Below are positions 6,875-15,459 of a DNA stretch of 33,717 nt, piece after piece. Origin of the DNA: an uncultured Pseudokineococcus sp. (lineage in GTDB: Bacteria; Actinomycetota; Actinomycetes; Actinomycetales; Quadrisphaeraceae). The notes below the pieces were generated by a model. The model saw only the letters and a program-made list of their open reading frames with translations. It had not been told where the DNA came from and did no database searches. A program made the translations under genes and the position numbers. How positions within the stretch are numbered: the stretch's first letter is position 1; each line of letters begins with the position of its first letter. The stretch lies in NCBI RefSeq assembly GCF_947499845.1, contig NZ_CANMPM010000027.1:1-33717 (forward strand). Reading direction: 5' to 3'.

Positions 6875-8494
6875 GTGAGCGACGACCCGCCCGACCCGGC
6901 CCGCCTGCCCGACGACGTCGCCGCCCTCGCCGAGGACCTCGACCGGGTCGGAGGGGCCGGCTACCGCGTCGACGCGGTGGCGGCGCTCCTCGGCCCCGTC
7001 GCGGACGCGGCCCTGCACCGCGAGCAGCCGGTGCCCGCGCGCCGCGCCGTGGCCTCCGCGCTGGCGCAGGGCGACCCGCTGGCGGCGCTCGTCGCCCCGC
7101 TCGTGCTGGGCGCCGCCGTGCCCGAAGCGGACCTCGCCCGCGCCCTCCCGCGGTGCGGTGTCGACGGCGCCGCCCGGCTCGGCCTCGTGCGGCGGACCGA
7201 CGACGGGCTCGTGGCGCCGCTCGTCGAGCTGCGGCCCTACGCGGCCGTGGACGCCCGCGGCCCGGCCGACTGGTGGGTCGCCTCCGACCTCGGCGAGATG
7301 GCGGTGCCCGGCCCCCTGCGCACCGACCACGTCCTCGGCATCGGCGGCGCCTCGACCACGCTGGCCCGCGCGACCGTCCGCGGCGAGGTCGGCCGCGCCC
7401 TCGACCTCGGCACCGGCTGCGGCGTCCAGGCCCTGCACCTGCGCCGCCACGCCCGCGAGGTCGTGGCCACCGACGTCTCGTCGCGGGCGCTGCGCCTGGC
7501 GGCCCTCACCCTCGCGCTCGACGACGCCGCCCCCGACCTCCGGGGCAGCCCCGGGGGCGACCCCTCGGCGGCGGGCCGGCGCGCCCCCGTCGACCTGCGC
7601 CGCGGGAGCCTGCTCGAGCCGGTGGCGGGGGAGGAGTTCGACCTCGTCGTCTCCAACCCGCCCTTCGTCATCACCCCGCGCGACGCGGGCGTGCCGGCCT
7701 ACGACTACCGCGACGGCGGGGCGGTGGGGGACGCGCTCGTCCAGCACCTCGTCGAGCACGTCGGGGACGTGCTCGCGCCGGGCGGCACCGCCCAGCTCCT
7801 CGGCAACTGGGAGCACCGCGAGGGCGAGCCGTGGCGCGAGCGCGTCGGCGCGTGGCTCGACGCCAGCGGGCTGGACGGGTGGGTCGTCCAGCGGGAGGTG
7901 CTCGACCCCGCCGCCTACGCCGAGACGTGGGTGCGCGACGGCGGCCAGCCGCCCGGGCCCGCGTTCGACGCGCTCGTCGGCGCCTGGCTCGACGACCTGG
8001 CCGCCCGCCGCGTCGAGGCCGTCGGGCTCGGCATGGTCGTCCTGCGGCGCCCCCGCACCGGCGCCGGGGGCCGCCTGCGCCGCCTCGAGGAGGTCGCCGG
8101 CCCCGCCGCCGGGCCGCTGGGCGCCCACGTCGCCGACGTCCTCGCCGCCGCCGACCTCCTGGCCGACCTCGACGACGCCGGGCTCGCGTCCCGGCGCCTG
8201 CGGGTGGCCGACGACGTGACCGAGGAGCGGCACGCCCGGCCGGGCGCCGAGCACCCGGAGGTCGTCCTGCTGCGCCAGGGCAGCGGCTTCGGGCGGGTCG
8301 TGCGCGTGGGCACCGCCGTCGCGGGCGTCGTCGGCGCGTGCGACGGCGAGCTGCCGCTCGGCGCGCTCGTCGGCGCCGTCGCGGCGCTGCTCGAGCGCCC
8401 GGCCGAGGAGGTCGCCGCGGAGGTGCTGCCGGCCGTGCGCGGCCTCGTGGGCGACGGCCTGCTCGTGGTGGACGACGAGGGGGTGGCCCCGTGA
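6875..8494 (+). CDS. Class I SAM-dependent methyltransferase (HemK/RsmC-like, DUF7059-type N-terminus)
   Basis: 539 residues. The SAM-binding motif I is ALDLGTGCGVQALHL (Asp177 to Gly183), followed by VVATDVSSRALRLAAL as the acidic strand-2 region. The catalytic-type motif IV is VVSNPPFVITP (Asn261). An NPPF motif points to methylation of an amide or amino nitrogen (glutamine, adenine or guanine), as in PrmC/HemK and RsmC. The N-terminal 150 residues look like the helical domain found before such methyltransferases in actinobacteria. The C-terminal 170 residues are a separate Ala/Leu/Val-rich region with no motif I know. The start GTG at 6875 lies 7 nt after a TAnnnT box. The stop overlaps the next start (GTGA). 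The substrate is unknown. Confidence 0.85.
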   Translation: MSDDPPDPARLPDDVAALAEDLDRVGGAGYRVDAVAALLGPVADAALHREQPVPARRAVASALAQGDPLAALVAPLVLGAAVPEADLARALPRCGVDGAARLGLVRRTDDGLVAPLVELRPYAAVDARGPADWWVASDLGEMAVPGPLRTDHVLGIGGASTTLARATVRGEVGRALDLGTGCGVQALHLRRHAREVVATDVSSRALRLAALTLALDDAAPDLRGSPGGDPSAAGRRAPVDLRRGSLLEPVAGEEFDLVVSNPPFVITPRDAGVPAYDYRDGGAVGDALVQHLVEHVGDVLAPGGTAQLLGNWEHREGEPWRERVGAWLDASGLDGWVVQREVLDPAAYAETWVRDGGQPPGPAFDALVGAWLDDLAARRVEAVGLGMVVLRRPRTGAGGRLRRLEEVAGPAAGPLGAHVADVLAAADLLADLDDAGLASRRLRVADDVTEERHARPGAEHPEVVLLRQGSGFGRVVRVGTAVAGVVGACDGELPLGALVGAVAALLERPAEEVAAEVLPAVRGLVGDGLLVVDDEGVAP

Positions 8495-9615
8495 GCGCCG
8501 GCGCCGGCGCCCGCGAGCGCGACGAGCAGGGACGCCCCCAGAACGCGCGACCGCGCGACGAGCTCGGCCGCCCCCTGCCCCGCGGCGCGGCGGGGGTGCC
8601 CCGCGTGCCCGAGGACCTCGTCCTGCCGCCGCCCGAGGCGCTGGTGGAGGCGCAGCGCCTCCTCGACGCGGGCATGCCCTTCCACGCCCACGAGGTCCTC
8701 GAGGGCGTGTGGAAGTCCTGCCCGGAGGACGAGCGCGACCTGTGGCAGGGGCTCGCCCAGCTCGCCGTCGGGCTGACCCACCACCTGCGCGGGCGCCCGC
8801 GCGGCGCCGCGGTGCTGCTCGAGCGCGGACGCGGGCGCGTCGCCCCCTGGCGCTCGGGCGGCCCGCTCGCGGGCCGCGGCTCGTCGGCGCTCGTCGACGT
8901 CGACGGCCTGCTGCGCTGGTCGGGCGACCTGCTCGACGTCGTGCGGGAGGCCGACGAAGGGGCACCCGCCGAGCCGACGCGCACGCCGCGGCTGCGCGCC
9001 CCGCGGCCGGGGTCCGGGGCGCCGTCCGGCACGGGGCGCCTGCGCCTCGAGCGCCGGGCGCTGACGCCCGCGGAAGCGCACGAGGTGGTCGCGTGGCGCT
9101 ACCCGCCGCCGCACGACCGCCACGACCTGGGCCCGGGCGACGTCGCCGGCCTCCTCGCGCGCTCGGCCGACGGCCGCGACGGCGTCGAGCCGGTGCTCGA
9201 CGAGGCCGGCGCCCTCGTGGGCCTGGTGTGCCTCGGCGTCGAGGCCACCGTGCCCGGCCAGCCGCACCGGCAGGGCGAGGGCGTCGCCGCGGGGGCGAGC
9301 GGGGGCGGCGCCGAAGACGTCCTCGACGTCGGCCTCGGCGTCCGCCCCGACCGGCTGTCCGCGGGCGTCGGCGGGGCGGCCCTGGCCGCCCTCGTCGCCG
9401 CCCTGCGCGTTGAGCCGGTCCCGCCCCGGGAGGTGCGCGCCGTGGCGCGGGAGGAGGACGGCCGCGCCCTCGCCGTCCTCGCCCGCGCGGGCCTGACCGC
9501 GCGGGCCCGCTTCACCGGCCCGGGCGACGACGTCTTCGTCGAGCTGCGCGGTCGGCTCGACGCGCTCGGCGAGCCGGTGCGCGAGGACGGCGGGGCGCTC
9601 CCCGGCGCCCGCTGA
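8491..9615 (+). CDS. DUF309 protein with apparent GNAT-like C-terminal domain
   Basis: 374 residues, about twice the usual length of a DUF309 protein. Residues 45-115 hold the DUF309 signature: FHAHEVLEGVWK (64-75) and LWQGLAQLAVGLTHHLRGR (84-102). The second half (about 185-374) is different. LTPAEAHEVVAWRYPPPHD, ALVGLVCLGVEA, LDVGLGVRPDRLSAGVGG and a terminal ARAGLTARARF read like the strand, acetyl-CoA loop and last strands of a GNAT acetyltransferase, YPPPHD being typical of a RimJ-like subgroup. The join is a Pro/Arg/Thr-rich linker at 150-180. DUF309 has no established biochemical function. The GTG start overlaps the methyltransferase stop, so the two are probably co-translated. The GNAT assignment is by eye and moderately sure. 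Confidence 0.78.
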   Translation: MSAGAGARERDEQGRPQNARPRDELGRPLPRGAAGVPRVPEDLVLPPPEALVEAQRLLDAGMPFHAHEVLEGVWKSCPEDERDLWQGLAQLAVGLTHHLRGRPRGAAVLLERGRGRVAPWRSGGPLAGRGSSALVDVDGLLRWSGDLLDVVREADEGAPAEPTRTPRLRAPRPGSGAPSGTGRLRLERRALTPAEAHEVVAWRYPPPHDRHDLGPGDVAGLLARSADGRDGVEPVLDEAGALVGLVCLGVEATVPGQPHRQGEGVAAGASGGGAEDVLDVGLGVRPDRLSAGVGGAALAALVAALRVEPVPPREVRAVAREEDGRALAVLARAGLTARARFTGPGDDVFVELRGRLDALGEPVREDGGALPGAR

Positions 9616-9616
9616 A

Positions 9617-9668
9617 GGGAGCCGTCCACGACCGTGACCGTGCACGGTCACCGTCGTGGACGGCTCCC
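9617..9668. terminator. 52-nt near-perfect palindrome after the DUF309 gene
   Basis: The arms are GGGAGCCGTCCACGAC and its exact complement (16 bp). One C-C mismatch follows, then the 18-nt perfect palindrome GTGACCGTGCACGGTCAC at the centre. It starts 1 nt after the stop codon, so it would form a very stable hairpin at the end of the transcript. No T-tract follows. A terminator is the simplest reading; a protein-binding site is possible. Confidence 0.65.
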
Positions 9669-9827
9669 GCCCGACGGCGGCGCAGCGGGCGACGGGCGAG
9701 GGCGGGCGAGGGCGGCGGGCGCGAGCACCCGGCCCGGGCACGTACCGTCTGCGCGGGGCCGCGGACGCGTCGCCCCGGGGCGGCGACCGCGCGCACGGCG
9801 CGGGCAGGCCCGTGAGGAAGGGGCACC

Positions 9828-12686
9828 GTGGCAGGCAGGACCGGGACGGCCAGCACGACGACCCGGCGGCTCGTGATCGTCGAGTCGCCCGCGAAGGCGC
9901 GCAAGATCGCCGGCTACCTCGGCGACGGGTACGACGTCGAGGCCAGCGTCGGCCACATCCGCGACCTCCCGCAGCCGAGCGAGCTGCCCGCCGAGATGAA
10001 GAAGGGCCCCTTCGGCCGCTTCGCCGTCGACGTCGAGCACGGCTTCGAGCCCTACTACGTCGTCGACGCCGACAAGAAGAAGAAGGTCACCGAGCTCAAG
10101 CGCCTGCTGAAGGACGCCGACGAGCTCTTCCTCGCGACGGACGGCGACCGCGAGGGCGAGGCCATCGCCTGGCACCTCCTGCAGACCCTCAAGCCGTCGG
10201 TCCCCGTGCGCCGCATGGTGTTCCACGAGATCACCCGCGAGGCGATCCAGCGGGCGCTGGAGTCGACCCGCGACATCGACACCGACCTCGTCGACGCGCA
10301 GGAGACCCGGCGCATCCTCGACCGCCTCTACGGCTACGAGGTCTCGCCGGTGCTGTGGCGCAAGGTCCGCGCCGGCCTGTCCGCCGGCCGCGTGCAGTCC
10401 GTCGCCACCCGCCTCGTCGTCGAGCGCGAGCGCGAGCGCATGGCCTTCCGCGCCGCCGAGTACTGGGACCTCACGGCCGAGGTGGCCGCCGAGCAGGACG
10501 CCGACGGGCAGTCCTTCCGGGCGCGCCTGGCGCGCGTCGACGGGCGCCGCGTCGCCACGGGGCGCGACTTCGACGACAGCGGCGCCCTGACCTCCGACGC
10601 CGTCGTGCTCGACGGCGCCGTGGCCGGCGCGCTGGCGACGGCCCTCGGGGAGGCCGGCGCGGACCTCGGCGCCACGGTCACCTCGGTCGAGACCAAGCCG
10701 TACACGCGTCGTCCGGCCGCCCCCTTCACGACCTCCACGCTGCAGCAGGAGGCCTCGCGCAAGCTGCGCTCCAACGCGCGGGCCACGATGCGCACGGCCC
10801 AGTCGCTGTACGAGAACGGCTACATCACGTACATGCGCACCGACTCGGTCGCGCTCTCCAGCGAGGCCGTGGGTGCGGCCCGCCGCCAGGCGGCCGACCT
10901 CTACGGCCCCGAGTTCGTGCCCGACGCGCCCCGCGTCTACGCCAACCGCTCGAAGAACGCCCAGGAGGCCCACGAGGCCATCCGCCCGGCGGGCGACAGC
11001 TTCCGGACGCCCGCGCAGGTGTCCGGCGAGTTGCGCGGCGACGAGTTCCGCCTCTACGAGCTCATCTGGAAGCGCACGGTCGCCAGCCAGATGGCCGACG
11101 CGCGCGGCTCGACGGCGTCGGTCCGCCTCGGCGCGGCCGTGCCCGTCACCGACGCGACGCGCGAGGCGCAGGTCGCGGGCCGTGACGTCGAGCTGTCCGC
11201 CTCCGGCACGGTCATCACCTTCCGCGGCTTCATGGCCGCCTACGAGGAGAGCCGCGACGAGGACCGGCACGGCTCCGGCGAGGACGGCGAGCGCCGCCTC
11301 CCCGAGCTCGTCGAGGGCCAGGGCGTGCTCCTGTCCGACGTCCTCGCCGACGACCACCAGACCTCGCCGCCGCCCCGCTACACCGAGGCGAGCCTCGTCA
11401 AGGCCCTCGAGCAGCAGGGCATCGGGCGCCCGTCGACGTACGCGGCGACGATCTCGGTCATCAGCGACCGCGGGTACGTCCAGCACCGCGGCTCCGCGCT
11501 CGTGCCGACGTGGCTGGCCTTCGCGGTCACGCGCCTGCTCGAGGAGCACTTCGCCCAGCTCGTCGACTACCGCTTCACCGCCTCCATGGAGGAGGAGCTC
11601 GACCGCATCGCCGCGGGCGCGGAGGAACGGCGCAGCTGGCTCTCCCGCTTCTACTACGGCCCCGAGGGCCTCGGCGGCGGCGCGGGCGACGACGACGGGC
11701 CCGACGCCGCGGGCGCGCGCAGCGGGCCCCGGGGCCCCAGCCCGGCCGGGGCGGCCGGCGAGGCCCTCCCGGCGGGGCTCAAGCCCCTGGTGGACGACCT
11801 CGGCGACATCGACGCCCGCGACATCAACTCCGTCCCGATCGGCGAGGGCATCACGCTGCGGGTGGGGCGCTACGGCCCGTACCTCGAGGCGACGGGCGAG
11901 GACGGCGAGCCCCAGCGCGCCTCAGTGCCTGACGACGTCGCCCCCGACGAGCTCACCGTCGAGAAGGCCCGCGAGCTCCTCGCGACGCAGTCCGAGGGCG
12001 ACCGCGAGCTCGGGACGAACCCGGCGACCGGGCGGACGGTCGTCGCCCGGGCCGGCCGCTTCGGCCCCTACGTCACCGAGGTCGTCGAGGACCCGCCCGC
12101 CGACGAGGCCCCCGCGAAGGGCCGCAAGAAGGCACCGGCGAAGGTGAAGCCGCCGACGGCGTCGCTCTTCAAGACGATGCAGGTCGAGACGGTGACGCTC
12201 GACGACGCGCTCAAGTTGCTTTCGTTCCCGCGCGTCGTGGGGGAGGACCCGGCCGACGGGCAGGAGATCACCGCCCAGAACGGCCGCTACGGGCCCTACC
12301 TCAAGAAGGGCACCGACTCGCGCTCGCTCGAGACCGAGGACCAGCTCTTCGACGTCACGCTCGAGCAGGCGCTCGCGCTCTACGCCCAGCCCAAGCGCGG
12401 GAGGGGGCGCACGGCCACCCCGCCGCTGCGCGAGCTCGGCGACGACCCCGTCTCCGGCAAGCCGGTCGTCGTCAAGGATGGCCGCTTCGGCCCCTACGTG
12501 ACCGACGGGGAGACGAACGCGACGCTCCGCAAGGACGACGCGGTCGAGTCGATCACCCCCGAGCGCGCCGCCGAGCTGCTGCAGGAGAAGCGCGACCGCG
12601 GGCCGGCCAAGAAGCCGGTGCGCAAGGCCCCGGCCAAGAAGCCGGCGCGCAAGGCCCCGGCCAAGAAGCCGGCGGCGAAGAACTAG
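9828..12686 (+). CDS. topA: DNA topoisomerase I (type IA)
   Basis: 952 residues, relaxing negative supercoils through a transient 5'-phosphotyrosyl strand break. The Toprim domain opens with RRLVIVESPAKARKIAGYLG and carries the metal-binding ATDGDREGE (Asp105, Asp107, Glu109). The catalytic tyrosine is Tyr335 in GYITYMRTDS. QQEASRKLRSNARATMRTAQ and GIGRPSTYAATI are further family blocks. The C-terminal third has four topoisomerase C-terminal repeats of the type GR(Y/F)GPY. It ends in a lysine-rich tail of AKKP(V/A)RKAP repeats, coded by a 27-bp tandem unit (12606-12683), a feature of actinobacterial TopA linked to processivity. The GTG start is supported by GAGGAAGGGG just upstream. It is the expected neighbour of the bldG-like and tmk genes. 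Confidence 0.97.
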   Translation: MAGRTGTASTTTRRLVIVESPAKARKIAGYLGDGYDVEASVGHIRDLPQPSELPAEMKKGPFGRFAVDVEHGFEPYYVVDADKKKKVTELKRLLKDADELFLATDGDREGEAIAWHLLQTLKPSVPVRRMVFHEITREAIQRALESTRDIDTDLVDAQETRRILDRLYGYEVSPVLWRKVRAGLSAGRVQSVATRLVVERERERMAFRAAEYWDLTAEVAAEQDADGQSFRARLARVDGRRVATGRDFDDSGALTSDAVVLDGAVAGALATALGEAGADLGATVTSVETKPYTRRPAAPFTTSTLQQEASRKLRSNARATMRTAQSLYENGYITYMRTDSVALSSEAVGAARRQAADLYGPEFVPDAPRVYANRSKNAQEAHEAIRPAGDSFRTPAQVSGELRGDEFRLYELIWKRTVASQMADARGSTASVRLGAAVPVTDATREAQVAGRDVELSASGTVITFRGFMAAYEESRDEDRHGSGEDGERRLPELVEGQGVLLSDVLADDHQTSPPPRYTEASLVKALEQQGIGRPSTYAATISVISDRGYVQHRGSALVPTWLAFAVTRLLEEHFAQLVDYRFTASMEEELDRIAAGAEERRSWLSRFYYGPEGLGGGAGDDDGPDAAGARSGPRGPSPAGAAGEALPAGLKPLVDDLGDIDARDINSVPIGEGITLRVGRYGPYLEATGEDGEPQRASVPDDVAPDELTVEKARELLATQSEGDRELGTNPATGRTVVARAGRFGPYVTEVVEDPPADEAPAKGRKKAPAKVKPPTASLFKTMQVETVTLDDALKLLSFPRVVGEDPADGQEITAQNGRYGPYLKKGTDSRSLETEDQLFDVTLEQALALYAQPKRGRGRTATPPLRELGDDPVSGKPVVVKDGRFGPYVTDGETNATLRKDDAVESITPERAAELLQEKRDRGPAKKPVRKAPAKKPARKAPAKKPAAKN

Positions 12687-12771
12687 GGGCGGCGAGGTCT
12701 GCAAAGCGGGCTGAAGGCCGTGTGCAACACGCCTTTCGCGCACAGTCAGGCGCCGATCTGGGCGGACGTCC

Positions 12772-12806
12772 GACGGGGCCGCGACCTTCTCGGTCGCGGC
12801 CCCGTC
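12772..12806. terminator. Strong hairpin between topA and the convergent secreted-protein gene
   Basis: A perfect 15-bp stem (GACGGGGCCGCGACC and its complement) with a 5-nt loop, 85 nt after the topA stop and about 65 nt beyond the convergent minus-strand stop at 12871. It is placed to terminate both transcripts. There is no T-tract. Confidence 0.7.
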
Positions 12807-12870
12807 GAATCCTGCCCCCGTCGGCTGACTGCGGGCACCTCTTATCCTTTTGCGGACATCCGCGTCCTAG

Positions 12871-13590
12871 TCAGTACTGGAGCCGCCCACCTCCGCTGTC
12901 GACGAGGAGGGCGACGGAGGCCTGACCGCTGTCGGCAGTCTCTACGAGCGTGTACGAGATCGTCGAGACAGCTCGTGCTGGGTTACCGGAAGGGACCTCG
13001 ATGCGTAGAGAGCCACTAGCCCGGCTGGCTCCCGTGACGTCGTAGGCGTAGTTGTAGACGTCGTCAATGAATCCTGCTCCCTGTCGACCGGGGAGCATTC
13101 TGTAGTCGGCGTAGTAGTCCATGTATGCGATCGCATTTTCCCACCTGATGTTGCAGTTGTCGAAGTAGGTGTAGGAAGCTGCGGTCGTGACCTGACAGCC
13201 AGATATTCCGGTCGCCAGGGCACTCGCGTCCGTGGCTGCCGGCTTCGCCGCTAGCTCCCTCTCGGTGCGAGCAACGGATCCGTCTGGGTACGTCAGTGTC
13301 GTGGCTGCGAACCTGTGGCCGTGACGGGTTTCGGTCGTGGTCGTTGCGCTCGCCGGTTCAGCGTCCATCGTCATCGAGTCCCATGCGTCCCCGGCCTCAA
13401 GTGCGTCGATGAGGTCGTTGACCTTCTCGGGTCCTACCCCGAAGTCACTCAACTTCTCGCCGATCTCGGCCTTTGCGTTGCTGTCGAGGCCATTCACTGC
13501 CGCCCGCGCGGGAGTCGCCACTGCAGGTGCGGCGAGCGTCAGGGAGATGATCCCGCCGACGATCGCGCCAATCCGTGTCGTCTTACGCAT
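12871..13590 (-). CDS. Secreted protein of unknown function
   Basis: I do not recognise this 239-residue protein. It has a clear Sec signal peptide: MRKTTR, a hydrophobic core IGAIVGGIISLTLAAPAVA, and a probable cleavage site after ARA at residue 30. The mature part starts with an acidic helical segment (residues 33-72), then a Thr-rich stretch, then a region rich in Tyr, Asn and Ser with two cysteines (GCQVTT and FDNCNI) that could form a disulfide. Alternating hydrophobic stretches near the C-terminus suggest beta structure. AGAGAGGAA upstream of the ATG supports the start. Base composition is visibly lower in GC and its codons are less biased than in neighbours, so it was probably acquired by transfer. 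It converges on topA. Confidence 0.78.
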   Translation of the reverse strand: MRKTTRIGAIVGGIISLTLAAPAVATPARAAVNGLDSNAKAEIGEKLSDFGVGPEKVNDLIDALEAGDAWDSMTMDAEPASATTTTETRHGHRFAATTLTYPDGSVARTERELAAKPAATDASALATGISGCQVTTAASYTYFDNCNIRWENAIAYMDYYADYRMLPGRQGAGFIDDVYNYAYDVTGASRASGSLRIEVPSGNPARAVSTISYTLVETADSGQASVALLVDSGGGRLQY

Positions 13591-14373
13591 CAGAAGTTCC
13601 TCTCTGTGCTTGTGATGTCACGGCGTTCGAGATGAGTACTACACCGGAAAAGGCCCTCGTCCATCACGAACACATAAAGGCTATGGCTTCAAGACCAAGC
13701 ATCAAGCGGGAGTGCCCGTGCTCGGGCCGAGTCGGCTGCCCGGCTGTGGCGCTCTGTGGTCGACTGGTTGAAAAGCGTGGACGCCAGTCGCTCACCGCAC
13801 GCGTGGTCCGCCTTGTAGGTGCATGCCTGTCGTACCAGCCGCAACATCTCGTGACAGACAGTCCGCGATGCGGAGGGCTCCGTGCCATCTAGTCATCTCA
13901 TGAAGTGGGACCCCACTCGGGCAGCGCGTGGGGCGGTGTGCCACCCGATACAGGGCTTCGATACGTGACAGACGCGAAGGACGCACGACGTCGCCGAGTG
14001 GGTGTCTGCGTTCCTTGCGCGCGGTCGCCACGGTGCCCACCCTCTACTTGACCGAGAGCGGGGCCCGTCGGCGACGACGCCGACTCAACGCCCGTCGGCC
14101 ATGACGCAGGTGCGTCCCTGACGTCGCCTGATCTGCCCTTGGCAGTCTCCCTGTGCAACCGCAAGGTCGGGGCGAAGGCCTTCGACGCTGACTGCCATCA
14201 TCTTGTCGTACTGCTGCGAGGCGGCGACCTTGCAACGGGTGCGAGACGGCGCTGGACCGTGCGCGTGGGTCATGACTGTCCTCGCGCCCACGACGCCGCC
14301 GCAGCGCGCGAACGTCGGCCCGATACGACGGTGTAGTCGGCGCGGGCGCCTTCGGGCCGCAAGTGAGCGCACG
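13591..14373. other. Lower-GC stretch without a convincing gene
   Basis: About 780 bp with mixed base composition; 13621-13680, for example, is 32 G/C in 60, unlike the surrounding genes. Short open frames exist on both strands, but none combines a ribosome-binding site, actinobacterial codon bias and a recognisable domain. It must hold the promoter of the secreted-protein gene near 13600-13700. It may be decayed coding DNA from the event that brought that gene in. Confidence 0.5.
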
Positions 14374-14401
14374 AAGGGCCGCCCCCGAAGGGGCGGCCCT
14401 T
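14374..14401. terminator. Rho-independent-type terminator of the betaine importer operon
   Basis: A perfect 12-bp stem, AAGGGCCGCCCC / GGGGCGGCCCTT, closes on a 4-nt loop 30 nt beyond the substrate-binding-protein stop on the minus strand. The A/T pairs at the base give a short U run in either direction. It could also stop transcription entering from the island on the left. Confidence 0.8.
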
Positions 14402-14430
14402 CACCAAGGTGCGCCGCTTCGGGCGCGGGG

Positions 14431-15357
14431 TCAGCCCTGGATCTGCTCCAGGACGTCCGGGTTTGCCTCGAAGTAGGCGTCGACGGCCTCCTCGTACTGC
14501 CCCTCGCCGTACTCGTTGACGACCATGTTCTCGAGCTCGCCGTACTGCTCGTCGGTCAAGGAGAAGTTGGCCATCATCTCGGCGACCTCCGGCATGTCGT
14601 CGGAGAAGCCGGCGCGCGCGAGCTCGTGCAGGCCCTCGGGGTCGCCCATGGCGCCCTCCGGGTCCTCGAGGTCACGGACCGGGAACTCCGAGCTGGCCCA
14701 GAAGGGCCGCCACAGCGTGACGACGATGTCCTCCTGCGAGTCGATCGCCGACTGGAGCTCGGCGAGCATCGCCGTCGTCGAGGACGTCTGCAGCGTGTAC
14801 TCGTCGCCGAGCTCGTACGTCGGGATGGCCGAGTCCTGCACCACGCCCGTCAGGCCGGCGCCAGGCTCGATGCCGACGACGCGCCCGCCGAAGCGGTCGG
14901 CCTGCCCCTGCAGGTCGGCGATCGAGTCGACGCCCTCGACGTAGTCGGGGACGGCCATCGTGAGGACGGCGCCGTCGTACCAAGCACCGAGGTCCTCGAT
15001 GTCCTCGCCGTACGTCTCCATGTACTGCGCGTGCGTCACCTCGGGCCAGCCCGATGGGTACACGTCCACGGCGCCGTCGGCGAGGCCCTGGTACAGGGGA
15101 CCCGGGTCGCCGAGCTCCTCGAACTCGACGTCGTAGCCCTGGTCCTCCAGCACGTGCTGCCAGACGTAAGCGGTGCTCAGGCCGTCGGTCCACGAGGGGA
15201 GGAAGCCGAGGGTGACGGTGCCGCCGCCGGCTACGTCGGTGCTGCCGCTACCGGCGTCGGTGGTCGCGGTCTCGTCCGAGCCGCAGGCGGTGACCGCCAG
15301 GCCGGCGACGGCCAGGCCAGCGACCAGGCGGGCGGCTCGAGTGGTGTGCTTCTGCAC
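14431..15357 (-). CDS. proX: Glycine-betaine/proline-type ABC transporter substrate-binding lipoprotein
   Basis: 308 residues of the OpuAC/ProX substrate-binding family. The signal sequence ends in a lipobox-like AVTAC with Cys25 as the expected lipid anchor, although Val and Thr replace the commoner Leu and Ala/Ser. Family features follow: VTLGFLPSWTDGLSTAYVWQ, FEELGDPGPLYQGLADGAVD, VYPSGWPEVTHAQY and VTLWRPFWASSEF, with several Trp/Tyr residues available for the aromatic cage that holds quaternary amines. The acidic surface is typical of exported binding proteins. GAGAGGA upstream of the GTG supports the start. It is the third gene after the ATPase and permease but is separated from the permease by about 100 bp containing a hairpin. 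It delivers an osmoprotectant such as betaine, proline betaine or choline; the exact ligand is unknown. Confidence 0.9.
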   Translation of the reverse strand: MQKHTTRAARLVAGLAVAGLAVTACGSDETATTDAGSGSTDVAGGGTVTLGFLPSWTDGLSTAYVWQHVLEDQGYDVEFEELGDPGPLYQGLADGAVDVYPSGWPEVTHAQYMETYGEDIEDLGAWYDGAVLTMAVPDYVEGVDSIADLQGQADRFGGRVVGIEPGAGLTGVVQDSAIPTYELGDEYTLQTSSTTAMLAELQSAIDSQEDIVVTLWRPFWASSEFPVRDLEDPEGAMGDPEGLHELARAGFSDDMPEVAEMMANFSLTDEQYGELENMVVNEYGEGQYEEAVDAYFEANPDVLEQIQG

Positions 15358-15423
15358 GGTGTGTCCTCTCGTCGTGCGGGCACCCAGGTCTGTGGCTGCC
15401 CGCGGCGTTCGGTCGGTCGTGCG

Positions 15424-15450
15424 TCCCTCCCGCGCTGGTGCGCGGAGGGA
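15424..15450. terminator. Hairpin between permease and binding-protein genes
   Basis: An 11-bp stem (TCCCTCC plus GCGC, with one bulged C) closes on a 4-nt loop in the 102-bp gap between the binding-protein start and the permease stop. On the transcript the binding protein is encoded upstream of neither gene: the order is ATPase, permease, hairpin, binding protein. It may be an attenuator or an RNA-stability element setting different expression for the last gene. Confidence 0.45.
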
Positions 15451-15459
15451 GGTCTGGTG

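Noticed and set aside
6281-8965. 894-codon minus-strand frame opposite the methyltransferase
   Set aside because: The plus strand carries clear SAM-binding and NPPF motifs. The antisense translation has none and mirrors third-position GC bias.
12796-12830. tRNA-like 3' half (CGTCGAATCC resembling a T loop) after the topA terminator
   Set aside because: No acceptor, D or anticodon arm can be folded around it. The first part belongs to the 15-bp hairpin.
14085-14372. 95-codon minus-strand frame in the low-GC region
   Set aside because: It has some natural-looking residue use but no clear ribosome-binding site, no domain, and it ends near the importer terminator. It is not supportable as a gene.
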